This document shows positions 53,347 to 64,000 of a stretch of 64,000 nucleotides of DNA, one piece after another; the first letter of the stretch is position 1; every line of letters begins with the position of its first letter. The notes beneath the pieces are model-generated. The model was given only the letters and a program-made list of their open reading frames with translations. It was not told the DNA's origin and ran no database searches. The translations under genes and the position numbers were made by a program. The DNA is taken from contig JAFEFL010000025.1 in assembly GCA_018240595.1 (NCBI GenBank), positions 1-64,000 of the forward strand. Reading direction: 5' to 3'. The DNA is from Pseudomonadota bacterium. Lineage in GTDB: Bacteria; Pseudomonadota; Alphaproteobacteria; Rhizobiales; Xanthobacteraceae.

Positions 53347-54852
53347 TCAGGCGGCGGCCGCTTCGTCCTCGTCCGCCCAGGCGGCGGCATCCTGCGACGA
53401 CTGATCGAGCTGAGTCAGCGTGCGGTTGATCTGCTCGAGGCCGGCCGCCTGCTCGTTGTTGGCGACCGCGATGCCGGAGACGATGCCGGCGACCTTGCGG
53501 ATCTGCCCAACGATCTCGGCGAGCGAGGACCCGGCGCTGTTGACCAGATCGACGCCCTCCTTCACGCGCTCGGATGACGAGCCGATGAGTTGCTTGATGT
53601 CCTTGGCGGCCTGGGACGAGCGCTGCGCCAGGCTGCGCACCTCGGTCGCCACCACCGCAAAGCCGCGACCCGCATCGCCGGCGCGCGCCGCCTCGACGGC
53701 TGCATTGAGCGCAAGGAGATTGGTCTGGCGCGCGATCTCGTCGATGACTGAAATGATGTCCGAGATTTTGTGCGAGGACTGCTCAATGCGCGACATCGCT
53801 TCGACCGCCTGGGCGACGATCTGCCCGCTGCGGTCGGCGACGTCGCTGGTTTGCGTTGCGACGCGGTCGGCCTCGGCGGCTTCGCCGGCATTGCGCTTCA
53901 CCGTCGCCGAGATGCCGTCCATGGCGCGAGCGCGTTCGGCGACCGCGCGGCTGCGCTCCTGCGCGTCGCGCGCGGCCTGATCGGCGCGCCGCCGGCGCTG
54001 GGCGTCGACGCGCTCGCGCAGCGCCGCCGCTTCGGCTTCGGCCTCTTCCTTGGCGCGCGTCGCCTCGCCGAGCGCCGTCACTGCGGCGTGCATTTCCTCG
54101 ATCTGGCTCATATGCGCGGTGTCAAGCTTTTCGCCCGAGGCGCGGCTCGCCATGGCGACGAGCTCCTCGCACATCGAGCCGACCGGCGCGAAAATGCGGC
54201 GGACAAGAAAGAAGATCGCGGCGCCCGCCACGACGATCACGATGAGGCCGCCGATCAGGCTCATCGTCATCAGGCTCTGCAACACGTTGAAGAACTCGGC
54301 CTTCTTGACGCCGACATAGGCGATGCCGAGCACGTCGCTGCCGCTCATGATCGGTTCGTATACCGTCAGGTAGTCGGTACCGAGAATGTTGGCTTCGCCG
54401 CGATAGGTCTGCTTGCGGGTGAACACGGCGTCATAGGCCGGTCCCGGTGCGAGCTTGGTGCCGACCGCGCGCGAGCCATCGGGCTTGGCGACGTTGGTCG
54501 AGACGCGCTGATCGCCCATGAACACCGTCGCGGTGCCGCCGGCGATCGTCTTGACACGATCGACGGCCTCGAAGTTGTTGTTGATCAGCGTATTGCCGAA
54601 ATAGAACTTGTCGCCGTCGCGCCGCGGCGCGCCGTAGGAGGCGAGCGCGCTGTCGAGCAGCTTGATGTTGATGTCGAGCGCTTCCTGGGCGCGGCGATAC
54701 ATCTCGCTCTTGGTGATCGAGATCGACGTCCAGATCGACACGCCGACGGCGAGCGTCATGGTGAGGATCGCCATCAGGGTCAGGCGCGAGGTCAAGCTGA
54801 AACGCTTGGTCCACCGGGCAAGGCGGCGCGGCGGCGAGATCGACAATGTCAT
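53347..54852 (-). CDS. Methyl-accepting chemotaxis protein
   Basis: A 501-residue chemoreceptor. Membrane segment 1 is [21 protein letters not shown] single Cache-type sensor follows (about 45-190: [19 protein letters not shown]). Segment 2 is [20 protein letters not shown]. After a coiled coil (250-300), the signalling tip is [20 protein letters not shown]. The C-terminus is DEDEAAAA, without a CheR-tethering pentapeptide. It is a lone receptor gene; no che genes are near. The ligand is unknown. Confidence 0.93.
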   Translation of the reverse strand: MTLSISPPRRLARWTKRFSLTSRLTLMAILTMTLAVGVSIWTSISITKSEMYRRAQEALDINIKLLDSALASYGAPRRDGDKFYFGNTLINNNFEAVDRVKTIAGGTATVFMGDQRVSTNVAKPDGSRAVGTKLAPGPAYDAVFTRKQTYRGEANILGTDYLTVYEPIMSGSDVLGIAYVGVKKAEFFNVLQSLMTMSLIGGLIVIVVAGAAIFFLVRRIFAPVGSMCEELVAMASRASGEKLDTAHMSQIEEMHAAVTALGEATRAKEEAEAEAAALRERVDAQRRRRADQAARDAQERSRAVAERARAMDGISATVKRNAGEAAEADRVATQTSDVADRSGQIVAQAVEAMSRIEQSSHKISDIISVIDEIARQTNLLALNAAVEAARAGDAGRGFAVVATEVRSLAQRSSQAAKDIKQLIGSSSERVKEGVDLVNSAGSSLAEIVGQIRKVAGIVSGIAVANNEQAAGLEQINRTLTQLDQSSQDAAAWADEDEAAAA

Positions 54853-54895
54853 GGCTGGATTCCGGACCGGTGCGAAATGTCAGGTTGCGGAACGG

Positions 54896-54943
54896 GCCAA
54901 ATAGGGCCCGGCAAACGGTGCACCTCGGCACGCCAAATAGGGC
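54896..54943. promoter_or_regulatory. 12-bp direct repeat upstream of the chemoreceptor
   Basis: GCCAAATAGGGC occurs exactly at 54896-54907 and 54932-54943, 36 bp apart. The first copy is 44 bp upstream of the chemoreceptor start. It could be a regulator binding site or a small duplication. Confidence 0.45.
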
Positions 54944-54979
54944 GGCATGGCACGACCACCGGTAAGATAATCGGGCTCT

Positions 54980-55009
54980 ATTAAACAAAGCCTTTCGGCG
55001 AAGTTTAAT
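54980..55009. other. Inverted repeat between purL and chemoreceptor genes
   Basis: ATTAAAC (54980-54986) and GTTTAAT (55003-55009) are perfect 7-base arms around a 16-base middle. It may be a weak terminator for purL or a binding site in the chemoreceptor promoter. Confidence 0.4.
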
Positions 55010-55070
55010 CTACATTGCCAAAAGCGGATTCGGGCTGCCGGCGCCTACAAATCCCGAAGAAACAAGCCGC

Positions 55071-57281
55071 CTAGCCTTCGCCGGCCATGTAGGACGGCAG
55101 CCAGCGCTCGGTGCGCTCGGTCAGTTCGCCGACTTCGATGGCGCGCTGGCCGGAAATGGCAATCGTGGCGCCGGCGGTCTCACCGATGCGCCACACCGGC
55201 ACGTTGGCGTCGCGGGCCCGCGCCGTGAGCGCGTCGGCCTCACCCGCCGGCACCGTGACGACGTAACGCGCCTGGTCCTCGCCGAACCAGTAGGCGTGCT
55301 CCGGCACATCGTCCGGCGCGGCATCGAGCCTGGCGCCGATGCCGGAAGCCATCGCCATCTCGGCCACAGCCACCAGCAAGCCGCCGTCGGACACGTCGTG
55401 CACCGCGCTGACCGCGCCATCGAGAATGAGCGCGCGGACGAAGTCGCCGTTTTCCTTTTCCTCGGTGAGATCGACCGGCGGCGGCGCACCCTCTTCGCGC
55501 GCGCAGATCTCGCGCAGATAGATCGACTGACCCAGCCAGCCGGTGGTCTCGCCGACGACCAAAATCGCCTCGCCCTTCTTCTTGAAAGCGATGCTGGCGC
55601 TTTTCTTGAAATCGGCAAGCACGCCGACACCGCCGATCGACGGCGTCGGCAGGATCGCCTTGCCGTTGGTCTCGTTGTAGAGCGAGACGTTGCCGGATAC
55701 GACCGGGAAGTCGAGCGCCTTGCACGCTTCGGCGATACCGCGCACGCAGCCGACGAACTGGCCCATGATCTCGGGCCGCTCCGGATTGCCGAAATTGAGA
55801 TTGTCGGTGATGGCGAGCGGCGTGGCGCCGACGGCGGTCAGATTGCGCCAGCATTCGGCGACCGCCTGCTTGCCGCCCTCGAACGGATTGGCCTCGCAGT
55901 AGCGCGGCGTCACGTCGGTGGTCATGGCGAGGCCCTTCGGCCCATCGAGCACGCGCACCACCGCGGCATCGCCTCCCGGGCGCTGCACGGTGTTGCCGCC
56001 GATGATGTGGTCGTACTGCTCCCACACCCAGCGCTTCGAGCACAGGTCGGGCGTGGCGATGAGACGCTCGAGCGCGTCGGCGATCGAGCCCGGCGGCTCG
56101 ATGACGCCGGCATCGACCGGCGCCGGCTTTTCAAGGCTGACGAAGGGCCGCTTGTATTCCGGCGCCGAGTCGCCGAGCTGCTTGATCGGCAGGTCGGCCA
56201 TCACCTCGCCGTGGTGCTTGACGATGAAGCGCATCGACGGCGTCGTCTCCCCGACCACCGCGAAGTCGAGCCCCCATTTGCGGAAGATCGCTTCCGCTTC
56301 CTTTTCCTTGTCGGGCTTGAGCACCATGAGCATGCGCTCCTGGCTCTCCGACAGCATCATCTCGTAGGCGGTCATGCCCTCTTCGCGGCACGGCACCTTG
56401 TCGAGATCGAGCGTGACGCCGAGATTGCCCTTGGCGCCCATTTCCGTGGCCGACGACGTCAGGCCCGCAGCGCCCATGTCCTGGATGGCGATGACGCAAT
56501 CCTTGGCCATGATCTCGAGGCAGGCTTCCAGCAGAAGTTTTTCGGAGAACGGATCGCCGACCTGCACCGTCGGGCGCTTCTCTTCCGAGTTGTCGTCGAA
56601 CTCGGCCGAGGCCATCGACGCACCGTGAATGCCGTCGCGGCCGGTCTTGGAGCCGAGATAGACGATCGGCATGCCGACGCCAGACGCGGCGGCGTAGAAA
56701 ATCTTGTCCTTCTCGGCCAGGCCGACGGCCATGGCGTTGACCAGGATGTTGCCGTCATAGCGCTTGTGGAACCGCACCGAGCCAGCGACCGTCGGCACGC
56801 CGAAGGAGTTGCCGTAGCCGCCGATGCCGGCGACGACACCGGAGACGAGATGCCGCGTCTTCGGATGGTCCGGCGCACCGAAAGACAGCGCGTTGAGGCA
56901 GGCGATCGGCCGCGCGCCCATGGTGAAGACGTCGCGCAGGATGCCCCCGACGCCGGTCGCCGCGCCCTGGTAGGGCTCGATGTAGCTCGGGTGGTTGTGG
57001 CTCTCCATCTTGAAGACGCAGGCCAGCCCGTCGCCGATGTCGATGACGCCGGCGTTTTCACCCGGCCCCTGGATCACCCATGGCGCCTTGGTCGGCAGCC
57101 CGCGCAGGTGGACCTTGGAGGACTTGTACGAGCAGTGCTCGTTCCACATCGCCGAGAAGATGCCGAGCTCGGTCAGGGTCGGCTCGCGGCCGATCAGATC
57201 GAGGATGCGCTGGTACTCATCCGGCTTGAGGCCGTGTTCCGCGACCAGTTCAGGGGTGATTTTGACGTTGTTGGCGAGCAT
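55071..57281 (-). CDS. purL: Phosphoribosylformylglycinamidine synthase subunit PurL
   Basis: A 736-residue PurL of the small, multi-subunit type. It turns FGAR into FGAM with ATP, using ammonia from PurQ and the bridging PurS. It has two AIRS-like halves: [40 protein letters not shown], and in the second half [18 protein letters not shown] and [22 protein letters not shown] 57281 matches the family start; the frame opens at 57326. The purQ and purS genes lie upstream on the same strand, beyond an inserted gene. Confidence 0.96.
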   Translation of the reverse strand: MLANNVKITPELVAEHGLKPDEYQRILDLIGREPTLTELGIFSAMWNEHCSYKSSKVHLRGLPTKAPWVIQGPGENAGVIDIGDGLACVFKMESHNHPSYIEPYQGAATGVGGILRDVFTMGARPIACLNALSFGAPDHPKTRHLVSGVVAGIGGYGNSFGVPTVAGSVRFHKRYDGNILVNAMAVGLAEKDKIFYAAASGVGMPIVYLGSKTGRDGIHGASMASAEFDDNSEEKRPTVQVGDPFSEKLLLEACLEIMAKDCVIAIQDMGAAGLTSSATEMGAKGNLGVTLDLDKVPCREEGMTAYEMMLSESQERMLMVLKPDKEKEAEAIFRKWGLDFAVVGETTPSMRFIVKHHGEVMADLPIKQLGDSAPEYKRPFVSLEKPAPVDAGVIEPPGSIADALERLIATPDLCSKRWVWEQYDHIIGGNTVQRPGGDAAVVRVLDGPKGLAMTTDVTPRYCEANPFEGGKQAVAECWRNLTAVGATPLAITDNLNFGNPERPEIMGQFVGCVRGIAEACKALDFPVVSGNVSLYNETNGKAILPTPSIGGVGVLADFKKSASIAFKKKGEAILVVGETTGWLGQSIYLREICAREEGAPPPVDLTEEKENGDFVRALILDGAVSAVHDVSDGGLLVAVAEMAMASGIGARLDAAPDDVPEHAYWFGEDQARYVVTVPAGEADALTARARDANVPVWRIGETAGATIAISGQRAIEVGELTERTERWLPSYMAGEG

Positions 57282-57515
57282 AGGTTTCCGGCCCGAACGC
57301 AAGGCGCATTGGGGTTCACCTAGCATAGATAGGGGCCGCGGCTAGCCCCCCTTTTCCGAAGCGTCCAGAGGAAAAAGCGCGCGTTTGCCCACGGATTTGC
57401 GCAGATTTCGGCGGCGCCGGCACGCCGACTTCGGCTCAGCCGGCGCCCGCAAACGCCGAATGCGCCCGCGCCGTCCGCGAGCGCATCCGCTGCCGGCTCC
57501 AGCGATCCGATCCGG

Positions 57516-58022
57516 CTACTGGGTGTAGCCCTGGTAGTTGCTCTGCGAGCAGTTCACCTGCACGACGCCGTTCGTAATGCTCAGATTCCAGGTCCAGGTC
57601 GGCTTGACGCCGGTGTTATCGACCGTGCGGTAGTTGCAGACCGGATAGATGGCGTTGCCGCTGCACCGGCCGCTGGCCGAATTCTTCTGGCAAGAGTTCG
57701 ATTTGCCGGCGTCGATCAGGCTCTGGCAGCTCGCGGAGATCGAATAGCTCATGCCGCTGGGCAGACAGAGCATGTTGCCGATGTTCTTCGGAATCGAGCC
57801 GTAGGAATTGGTCGCCGAGCAATTCGAGTTGGTGCCGGTCGAACACGAGTGGTAGCCGTCGAACACGTCGGACGATTCGAAACCGGTGACGATCGAGTTG
57901 TTGGTGAAGCCGCTGAGATTGACGGTGGCCACGACCTGCTGCGTATCCGCCTGCGCCGCACTCAAACCGGCGAACGCGACCGCCGCGAGCAGCGACAGAA
58001 AGCCTAACCGCGCTGTAGCCAT
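57516..58022 (-). CDS. Unrecognised secreted Cys-rich protein
   Basis: A 168-residue protein with a signal peptide (LGFLSLLAAVAFAGLSAAQA). The mature part is rich in Ser, Asn, Thr, Gly and Tyr with about eight cysteines (YHSCSTGTNSNCSATNSYG, CQSLIDAGKSNSCQKN, GRCSGNAIYPVCNYR), so it is probably disulfide-bonded. It ends VVQVNCSQSNYQGYTQ. I recognise no family. Composition differs from its Ala/Arg-rich neighbours, and the upstream region (58035-58090) is AT-rich. It sits between purL and purQ, breaking an otherwise usual cluster, which suggests later insertion. Confidence 0.75.
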   Translation of the reverse strand: MATARLGFLSLLAAVAFAGLSAAQADTQQVVATVNLSGFTNNSIVTGFESSDVFDGYHSCSTGTNSNCSATNSYGSIPKNIGNMLCLPSGMSYSISASCQSLIDAGKSNSCQKNSASGRCSGNAIYPVCNYRTVDNTGVKPTWTWNLSITNGVVQVNCSQSNYQGYTQ

Positions 58023-58170
58023 TGAAGCCTCCCCATCTTCGGTTGCATTATCACATAATACAACTTATGAGAGTTATCGAGACAAGGCAAGCCGGCGGTT
58101 GCAGTGTCCGTTGGCGGACCACCGGTAGGCTCAATTCGGCAGAGATGTCAGGCCGCTCTCGGCCGCATGG

Positions 58171-58872
58171 TCAGGCGGCGCGCTTGAGCGCCTCGGCCAG
58201 GCCAGCGAACAGGCCGCGGCCATCGGTCGAGCCGATCTCGGCTTCGACGTGGTTTTCCGGATGCGGCATCATGCCGAGCACATTACCGCGGTCGTTGACG
58301 ATGCCGGCAATGGCGTTGATGGCGCCGTTATGGTTCCAGTCCGGATCGATCATGCCGTCCGGCGAAGAGTAGCGGAAGATGACCCGCCCCTCGCCTTCCA
58401 GCCGGGCGATGGTCTCGCCATCGGCAATGTAATTGCCTTCGCCATGCGCCACCGGCACGCGGATCACCTGACCGGCATTGTAGCCGCGGGTGAACGGCGT
58501 GTCGGAACGCTCGACCTTGAGGAACACGTCGCGGCAGATGAAGCGCAGGTTCTCGTTGCGCATCAGCACGCCCGGCAGCAGGCCGGATTCGCACAGGATC
58601 TGGAAGCCGTTGCAGACGCCGAGCACCAGGCCGCCTTTGGCGGCGAATTTGCGCACCGCGTCCATGACCGGCGAGCGCGCGGCAATGGCGCCGCAGCGCA
58701 GGTAGTCGCCGTAGGAAAAGCCGCCCGGCACGACGACCAGATCGGTGCCCGCCGGCAGCTCGTGCTCGGCATGCCACACCATCGCCGGTTCATGACCCGA
58801 CGTGAGGCGCAACGTCCGGGCCATATCCCGTTCGCGATTAATGCCTGGGAAAACGAGGACGGCGGCTTTCAT
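58171..58872 (-). CDS. purQ: Phosphoribosylformylglycinamidine synthase subunit PurQ
   Basis: A 233-residue glutaminase subunit of FGAM synthase. The class I amidotransferase triad is visible: nucleophile Cys in [17 protein letters not shown], and His/Glu near [17 protein letters not shown]. It hydrolyses glutamine and channels ammonia to PurL. GGGAGCG lies before the start. It follows purS by 15 bp. Confidence 0.97.
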   Translation of the reverse strand: MKAAVLVFPGINRERDMARTLRLTSGHEPAMVWHAEHELPAGTDLVVVPGGFSYGDYLRCGAIAARSPVMDAVRKFAAKGGLVLGVCNGFQILCESGLLPGVLMRNENLRFICRDVFLKVERSDTPFTRGYNAGQVIRVPVAHGEGNYIADGETIARLEGEGRVIFRYSSPDGMIDPDWNHNGAINAIAGIVNDRGNVLGMMPHPENHVEAEIGSTDGRGLFAGLAEALKRAA

Positions 58873-58887
58873 GGTGCGCTCCCGTTC

Positions 58888-59130
58888 CTAGCCAAGAACC
58901 TCGACGCGGTAATTCTCGATGACCGTGTTCGCCAGCAGCTTGTCGGCGGCCTCGTTGAGCAGCGCCTCAGCCTTTTTCGGGTCGCCGCCCTCGAGCTCGA
59001 TGTCGAACACCTTGCCCTGCCGCACTGAAGCGACGCCGTTGACGCCGAGCGAGCGCAGCGCACCTTCGATCGCCTTGCCTTGCGGATCGAGAACGCCGGC
59101 TTTCAGGGTAACGGTGACGCGAGCTTTCAT
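58888..59130 (-). CDS. purS: Phosphoribosylformylglycinamidine synthase subunit PurS
   Basis: An 80-residue PurS, the small bridging subunit that links PurL and PurQ. It reads MKARVTVTLKAGVLDPQGKA, IEGALRSLGVNGVASVRQGK then DIELEGGDPKKAEALLNEAA. ATG 59130 is chosen over the open frame to 59190 because it matches family length. It lies between purC and purQ in a purC-purS-purQ order. Confidence 0.95.
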   Translation of the reverse strand: MKARVTVTLKAGVLDPQGKAIEGALRSLGVNGVASVRQGKVFDIELEGGDPKKAEALLNEAADKLLANTVIENYRVEVLG

Positions 59131-59228
59131 CGGTGTTTCCAACGCGGATCTAGAAGCAAAACGGGGGCCATCAAGGCCCCCGGTTAGCATCCTTGCGGAT
59201 TCGGCTCAATAACGGCGAATCGCCGTCC

Positions 59229-59996
59229 TCAGCCTTTCACCAGCACCGGGCCGGAGCCCTGCGGCCGCTCGCCCTCAGCAACGATGCCAAGGCGCTTGGC
59301 GACTTCGGTATAGGCCTCGACCAGCCCGCCCATGTCGCGGCGGAAACGGTCCTTGTCCATCTTGTCGTTGGTCTTGATGTCCCACAACCGGCAGGAATCC
59401 GGCGAGATCTCGTCGGCGACGACGATGCGCATCACGTCGTTTTCCCACAGCCGGCCGGTCTCCATCTTGAAGTCGACGAGACGGATGCCGACGCCGAGAA
59501 ACAGGCCGGACAGGAAGTCGTTGACGCGGATGGCGAGCGCCATGATGTCGTCGATCTCCTGGGGCGAAGCCCAGCCGAACGCCGTGATGTGCTCTTCCGA
59601 CACCATCGGGTCATTGAGCTTGTCGTTCTTGTAGTAGAACTCGATGATCGAGCGCGGCAACTGCGTACCTTCCTCGATGCCGAGGCGGGTCGCCAGCGAC
59701 CCGGCGGCGACGTTGCGCACTACGACTTCGAGCGGAATGATTTCCACCTCGCGGATCAACTGCTCGCGCATGTTGAGCCGGCGGATGAAGTGGGTGGGCA
59801 CGCCGATATCGTTCAAGTGCTGGAAGACGTATTCCGAGATACGGTTGTTCAGCACGCCCTTGCCTTCGATCACCTCATGCTTTTTGGCGTTGAAGGCGGT
59901 GGCGTCGTCCTTGAAATGCTGAATCAGCGTCCCTGGCTCCGGGCCCTCATAGAGGACCTTCGCCTTGCCTTCGTAAATGCGGCGGCGTCGGCTCAT
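59229..59996 (-). CDS. purC: SAICAR synthetase
   Basis: A 255-residue enzyme joining CAIR and aspartate with ATP. It starts [20 protein letters not shown] and has [39 protein letters not shown] and [23 protein letters not shown] 59996 matches alphaproteobacterial homologues; ATG 60026 would add ten residues and has AGGGAA upstream. It is first in the pur run on the minus strand, about 100 bp before purS. Confidence 0.95.
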   Translation of the reverse strand: MSRRRRIYEGKAKVLYEGPEPGTLIQHFKDDATAFNAKKHEVIEGKGVLNNRISEYVFQHLNDIGVPTHFIRRLNMREQLIREVEIIPLEVVVRNVAAGSLATRLGIEEGTQLPRSIIEFYYKNDKLNDPMVSEEHITAFGWASPQEIDDIMALAIRVNDFLSGLFLGVGIRLVDFKMETGRLWENDVMRIVVADEISPDSCRLWDIKTNDKMDKDRFRRDMGGLVEAYTEVAKRLGIVAEGERPQGSGPVLVKG

Positions 59997-60291
59997 CGGG
60001 ATGTACCGTGGTTGGTGAATGTCCATGGGTGCCGTGGTTCCCTTTTAAATCAAAAGCGTCAAGATCCGCGGCTGTGGTCTAGGCTGATCGGTTCAACGCA
60101 AGCGAAAGTCGCTCTGCGCTAAAACGGCTGGGCCACGAGGTCAACCTAGCCCAACGGTTCGGGCAGCACAATCGACGGGGTGCGACGTTTTCCACTTCGC
60201 AATTTTGCCGTAATAAGAGGCGCGTAGGTTGCCTTGACCCCCGTCGGGCGATATGCAAGCGCATTATAATCCTGTCAATCACGAGGGCGGC

Positions 60292-60606
60292 ATGACGACG
60301 TTCGACAAGCGCGAGGAAGGCTTCGAAAAGAAGTTCGCGCATGACGAGGAATTGCAGTTCAAGGCGATGGCTCGCCGCAACAAGCTTCTCGGCCTGTGGG
60401 CCGCGAGCCTGCTCGGCAAGACCGGGCCGGACGCCGAAGCCTATGCCAAGGAGGTCGTGCTGTCGGACTTCGAGGAAGCCGGCGATCACGACGTCTTCAA
60501 GAAGGTCTCCGCGGATCTCGCTGGCAAGGGCGTCACCGAGCAGCAAATCCGCGCCCAGATGAACGAGCTTCTGGCGCAGGCGATCGCGCAAATCCAGAAG
60601 AGCTGA
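60292..60606 (+). CDS. DUF1476 protein (F1F0-ATPase inhibitor zeta-like)
   Basis: A 104-residue helical protein. It starts MTTFDKREEGFEKKFAHDEE and has LQFKAMARRNKLLGLWAASL, and ends QMNELLAQAIAQIQKS. It matches DUF1476, found widely in alphaproteobacteria; in Paracoccus it is the zeta subunit that inhibits F1-ATPase. ATG 60292 has GAGGGCGG upstream; the frame opens at 60253. It is divergent from purC. Whether it inhibits ATPase in this organism is untested. Confidence 0.93.
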   Translation: MTTFDKREEGFEKKFAHDEELQFKAMARRNKLLGLWAASLLGKTGPDAEAYAKEVVLSDFEEAGDHDVFKKVSADLAGKGVTEQQIRAQMNELLAQAIAQIQKS

Positions 60607-60619
60607 GGGCCGGACGCCG

Positions 60620-61417
60620 ATGGCCGCCTTCTCGCTCGCCCGCCGGCTTCGCGCGGGCGAGACCGTGTTCTCCGGCTGGTGCATGATGGGCTCGCCCATC
60701 GTGGCCGAGACCATTGCGCGCGAAGGCTTTCCGGCCGTCGTCCTCGACGCCCAGCACGGGCTGTGGGACGTGTCCTCGCTCATTGCCGGTATCGGCGGAG
60801 TCCATCACGCCGGAGCCGCGCCCTTCGTGCGGGTGCCGCTCGATGATGCCGCGCTCACCAGCCGCGCGCTCGATTTCGGCGCCGAAGGCATCATCGCACC
60901 GATGATCAACAACGCGGATGATGCGCGGCGCTTTGCCGCCGCCGCCAAATACCCGCCGCTCGGCGAGCGTTCGTTCGGGCCGCCGCGCGCCACGATGCTG
61001 CAAGGCCAGATGCCACCGACCGACTATCTGCCGGCGGCCAATGACGGCACGCTCACCTTCGCCATGATCGAGACGCCGGAGGCGCTCGAGAATGTGGACG
61101 CGATCGCCGGCACGCCCGGCATCGACGCGATGTTCATCGGCCCCTACGACCTGTCGACCTCGCTGTCGGCCGGCAAGGCGCAGGACATCGAGGCGCCCGC
61201 AGTGAACGCGGCGATCGACAAGATCTGCGCCGCCGCCATCAAGGCCGGCAAAATTCCCGGCATCTACTGCCGCGACGCGCAGCGCGCGCTCGACATGGCC
61301 AAGCGCGGCTTTCGCTTCATGACCGTCGGCAGCGACTTCAGCGCGGTGCGCGAAGGCTCGGCCGCGGCGCTGAAGATGCTGCCGATGAAGGCGACCGGCG
61401 CGCGCGACGCGTTCTAG
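60620..61417 (+). CDS. HpcH/HpaI family aldolase
   Basis: A 265-residue metal-dependent class II aldolase of the HpcH/HpaI type. It has the base His in VVLDAQHGLWDVSSLI, the metal-ligand Glu in TFAMIETPEALENVD and DAMFIGPYDLSTSLS. These enzymes cleave 4-hydroxy-2-oxoacids such as 4-hydroxy-2-ketoheptanedioate. It starts 13 bp after the DUF1476 stop. The substrate is not decided by context, though ring-cleavage genes (pcaD, pcaC) occur elsewhere in the window. Confidence 0.91.
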   Translation: MAAFSLARRLRAGETVFSGWCMMGSPIVAETIAREGFPAVVLDAQHGLWDVSSLIAGIGGVHHAGAAPFVRVPLDDAALTSRALDFGAEGIIAPMINNADDARRFAAAAKYPPLGERSFGPPRATMLQGQMPPTDYLPAANDGTLTFAMIETPEALENVDAIAGTPGIDAMFIGPYDLSTSLSAGKAQDIEAPAVNAAIDKICAAAIKAGKIPGIYCRDAQRALDMAKRGFRFMTVGSDFSAVREGSAAALKMLPMKATGARDAF

Positions 61418-62622
61418 GGTGTCGGCGCGGTGACGCGCGGCGCCAAGTCATCCAGCACCGCCTTCACATCCTTCTCGACGTCGTCCGCCGCGACGGTGAT
61501 GACGCGATAATTGCGCGCCTTGAGCCACTCGTGCCGCGCCGGCCGCATGTCGCGGGCCGTACCGGTTTCGGTCGCCGACAGAATTTCGATCACGCAGCGC
61601 AGCGGGATCGAGACCAGATCGGCCATATGCGGACCGAGCGGCACCTGGCGCTTGAAGCCGAGGCCTGCAAAGCGCCGGTCGTTGGTCAGCGCCGTCCAGA
61701 ACGTCCGCTCGGCCTCGGTCGGATTACGCCGTAGCAGCCGGGCAAGTCCTTTCACCGGCGCGCGCTCCTGCGCCACGGTACCGGCGCCGTGGTCGGCGAT
61801 GATGCCGCGCAATTCCTCGGCCGCGGCCGGATCGAGCGTGCCGCCGCGCGCCGGACCCTTGCGGCCATTGGCAATCGACATGACGACGCCGTGCAGTGTG
61901 CGGATGTCCTGCTGCGTCAGCTCCATGCGCGTGAAGATGTTGCGCAGGTTGATGGTCATGGTCTCGCGCTTTTCGGCGGGACGGAAAAATTCGACCTTTT
62001 CCAGTTCGCGCTCGAGGTCGCGGAAGAAGGCACCCAACTGCTGCTTGCCGACCGGCGGCGAACTGCGCGGCGCGTCCTCGCGGACAGCCTCGCTGCCGGC
62101 GAGCTTGAACCACTCATAGGCGACGACGATCACCGCCTGCGCCAGATTGAGCGAGGCGAAGGCCGGGTTGACCGGCAGTGTCAGGATACGGTCGGCAAGG
62201 CCGACCTCGTGATTTTCCAGGCCATTTCGCTCGCGGCCGAACACCAGCGCCACGGTCTCGCCGCCGGCGACGCGCGGAGCTGTCTCGGCCGCGGCCTGCT
62301 GCGCGTCGATGATCGGTTTGTGTTGGTCGTGATGCCGAGCCGTGGTGGCGATCACGAAGGAGCAGTCGGCGACCGCCTCCTCCAACGTTTCGTAAAGCCG
62401 CGCGCCGTCGAGAATGCGGTCGGCGCCGGCCGCCATCGTCACGGCCTTCTCGTTCGGCCAGCCCTGGCGCGGCTTGACCAGGCGCAGCCGGCCGAGGCCG
62501 AAATTGGCCATGGCCCGCGCGGCGGCGCCGATGTTCTCGCCCATCTGCGGCTCGACCAGAATCACCACCGGTCCGGGCTGCTCGATCCAGCGTCTGGTCT
62601 TGTCGGTCCCGGCTCCGGGCAT
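61414..62622 (-). CDS. trmJ: TrmJ-like tRNA 2'-O-methyltransferase fused to a DUF559-like domain
   Basis: A 402-residue two-part protein. Residues 1-250 are a SPOUT methyltransferase of the TrmJ type ([57 protein letters not shown]), which methylates the ribose at position 32 of certain tRNAs. Residues about 294-394 resemble a DUF559/Vsr-like nuclease fold ([20 protein letters not shown] then [20 protein letters not shown]). The usual ELDG(G)xH active site reads [10 protein letters not shown], keeping Glu346 but losing the Asp and His. The fusion is unusual. It converges on the aldolase gene with a 4-bp overlap. Confidence 0.87.
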   Translation of the reverse strand: MPGAGTDKTRRWIEQPGPVVILVEPQMGENIGAAARAMANFGLGRLRLVKPRQGWPNEKAVTMAAGADRILDGARLYETLEEAVADCSFVIATTARHHDQHKPIIDAQQAAAETAPRVAGGETVALVFGRERNGLENHEVGLADRILTLPVNPAFASLNLAQAVIVVAYEWFKLAGSEAVREDAPRSSPPVGKQQLGAFFRDLERELEKVEFFRPAEKRETMTINLRNIFTRMELTQQDIRTLHGVVMSIANGRKGPARGGTLDPAAAEELRGIIADHGAGTVAQERAPVKGLARLLRRNPTEAERTFWTALTNDRRFAGLGFKRQVPLGPHMADLVSIPLRCVIEILSATETGTARDMRPARHEWLKARNYRVITVAADDVEKDVKAVLDDLAPRVTAPTP

Positions 62623-62743
62623 GGCAGAAAGCTCCGTTCCGGGGCTCTATAACGCCCTACCGGACCATGCGAAAGCGCGGCTTTCGTCCCCGAAAACGGG
62701 GTGCTATAGGGCCCGCAACCAGCACCGCCATCAGGGGTTATGC

Positions 62744-64000
<1,257 letters not shown>

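Noticed and set aside
55296..57323. 675-residue plus-strand frame
   Set aside because: It is antisense to purL, and its composition is typical of a reversed high-GC gene.

Overview
The window is a 64 kb, GC-rich, gene-dense chromosomal segment of an alphaproteobacterium. The gene families point to Hyphomicrobiales (Bradyrhizobiaceae/Xanthobacteraceae-like): a BcsS-type protein, a BA14K-type protein, a DUF1476 protein, a livHMGF operon carrying a DUF6867 gene, purS/purQ/purL with bolA and a CGFS glutaredoxin close by, and a monomeric-type isocitrate dehydrogenase. About 70 genes are supported. I see no tRNA, rRNA, CRISPR array, transposase, integrase or prophage, so this looks like stable chromosome with light accessory content.

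Region by region. 1-9.1 kb: amidase, a divergent MFS exporter/AraC regulator pair, a BcsS-like protein, a cupin, and an HlyD/ATPase/permease exporter under a TetR regulator with a perfect palindromic operator. 9.2-14.2 kb (minus strand): molybdenum-hydroxylase maturation genes, namely a MoeA-like/MobA-like fusion, two separate XdhC-type proteins, a CoxE-type vWA protein and a CoxD-type MoxR ATPase. 14.4-22.9 kb: VOC protein, tripartite-type solute-binding protein, diguanylate cyclase, methyltransferase/MmyB-type regulator pair, an OB-fold membrane protein divergent from an OmpR/histidine kinase pair, and an MFS transporter. 22.9-27.8 kb: structural genes coxS, coxL and coxM, then a BA14K protein and coxG. 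CoxL carries AYRGAGR, not the copper-binding AYRCSFR, so the substrate is probably not CO.

28-30.8 kb: pcaD- and pcaC-like genes of the beta-ketoadipate pathway, an Mpo1/DUF962 protein, membrane proteins and a 27-codon membrane micropeptide. 31-36.6 kb: a complete branched-chain amino-acid type ABC importer (livH, livM, livG, livF, DUF6867, livK) closed by a terminator. 36.7-47.1 kb: ccdA, an N-terminal-nucleophile P1 peptidase, a KTSC protein, a DadA-like oxidase, a BASS-like transporter, an EF-hand protein, rpe, purB, murI, a TerC-type protein and rpsD.

47.2-51.4 kb: a Tat-exported metallo-beta-lactamase-fold hydrolase, a GalD/PrpF-type isomerase divergent from a LysR regulator whose start codon lies inside a perfect inverted repeat, a 28-codon relic of a second hydrolase, and an aldo/keto reductase. 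51.4-60 kb: grxD, bolA, a triple Cys-rich-repeat protein, a chemoreceptor, and purL, purQ, purS and purC, with an unrecognised Cys-rich secreted protein between purL and purQ. 60.2-64 kb: a DUF1476 protein, an HpcH/HpaI aldolase, a TrmJ methyltransferase fused to a DUF559-like nuclease fold, and the first 419 codons of monomeric NADP-isocitrate dehydrogenase, which runs off the window.

The most notable points are the form-II Cox locus with its dispersed maturation set, the TrmJ-DUF559 fusion, the LysR palindrome over a start codon, the hydrolase relic, and four palindromic intergenic repeat elements. No wholly new multi-gene system is evident.
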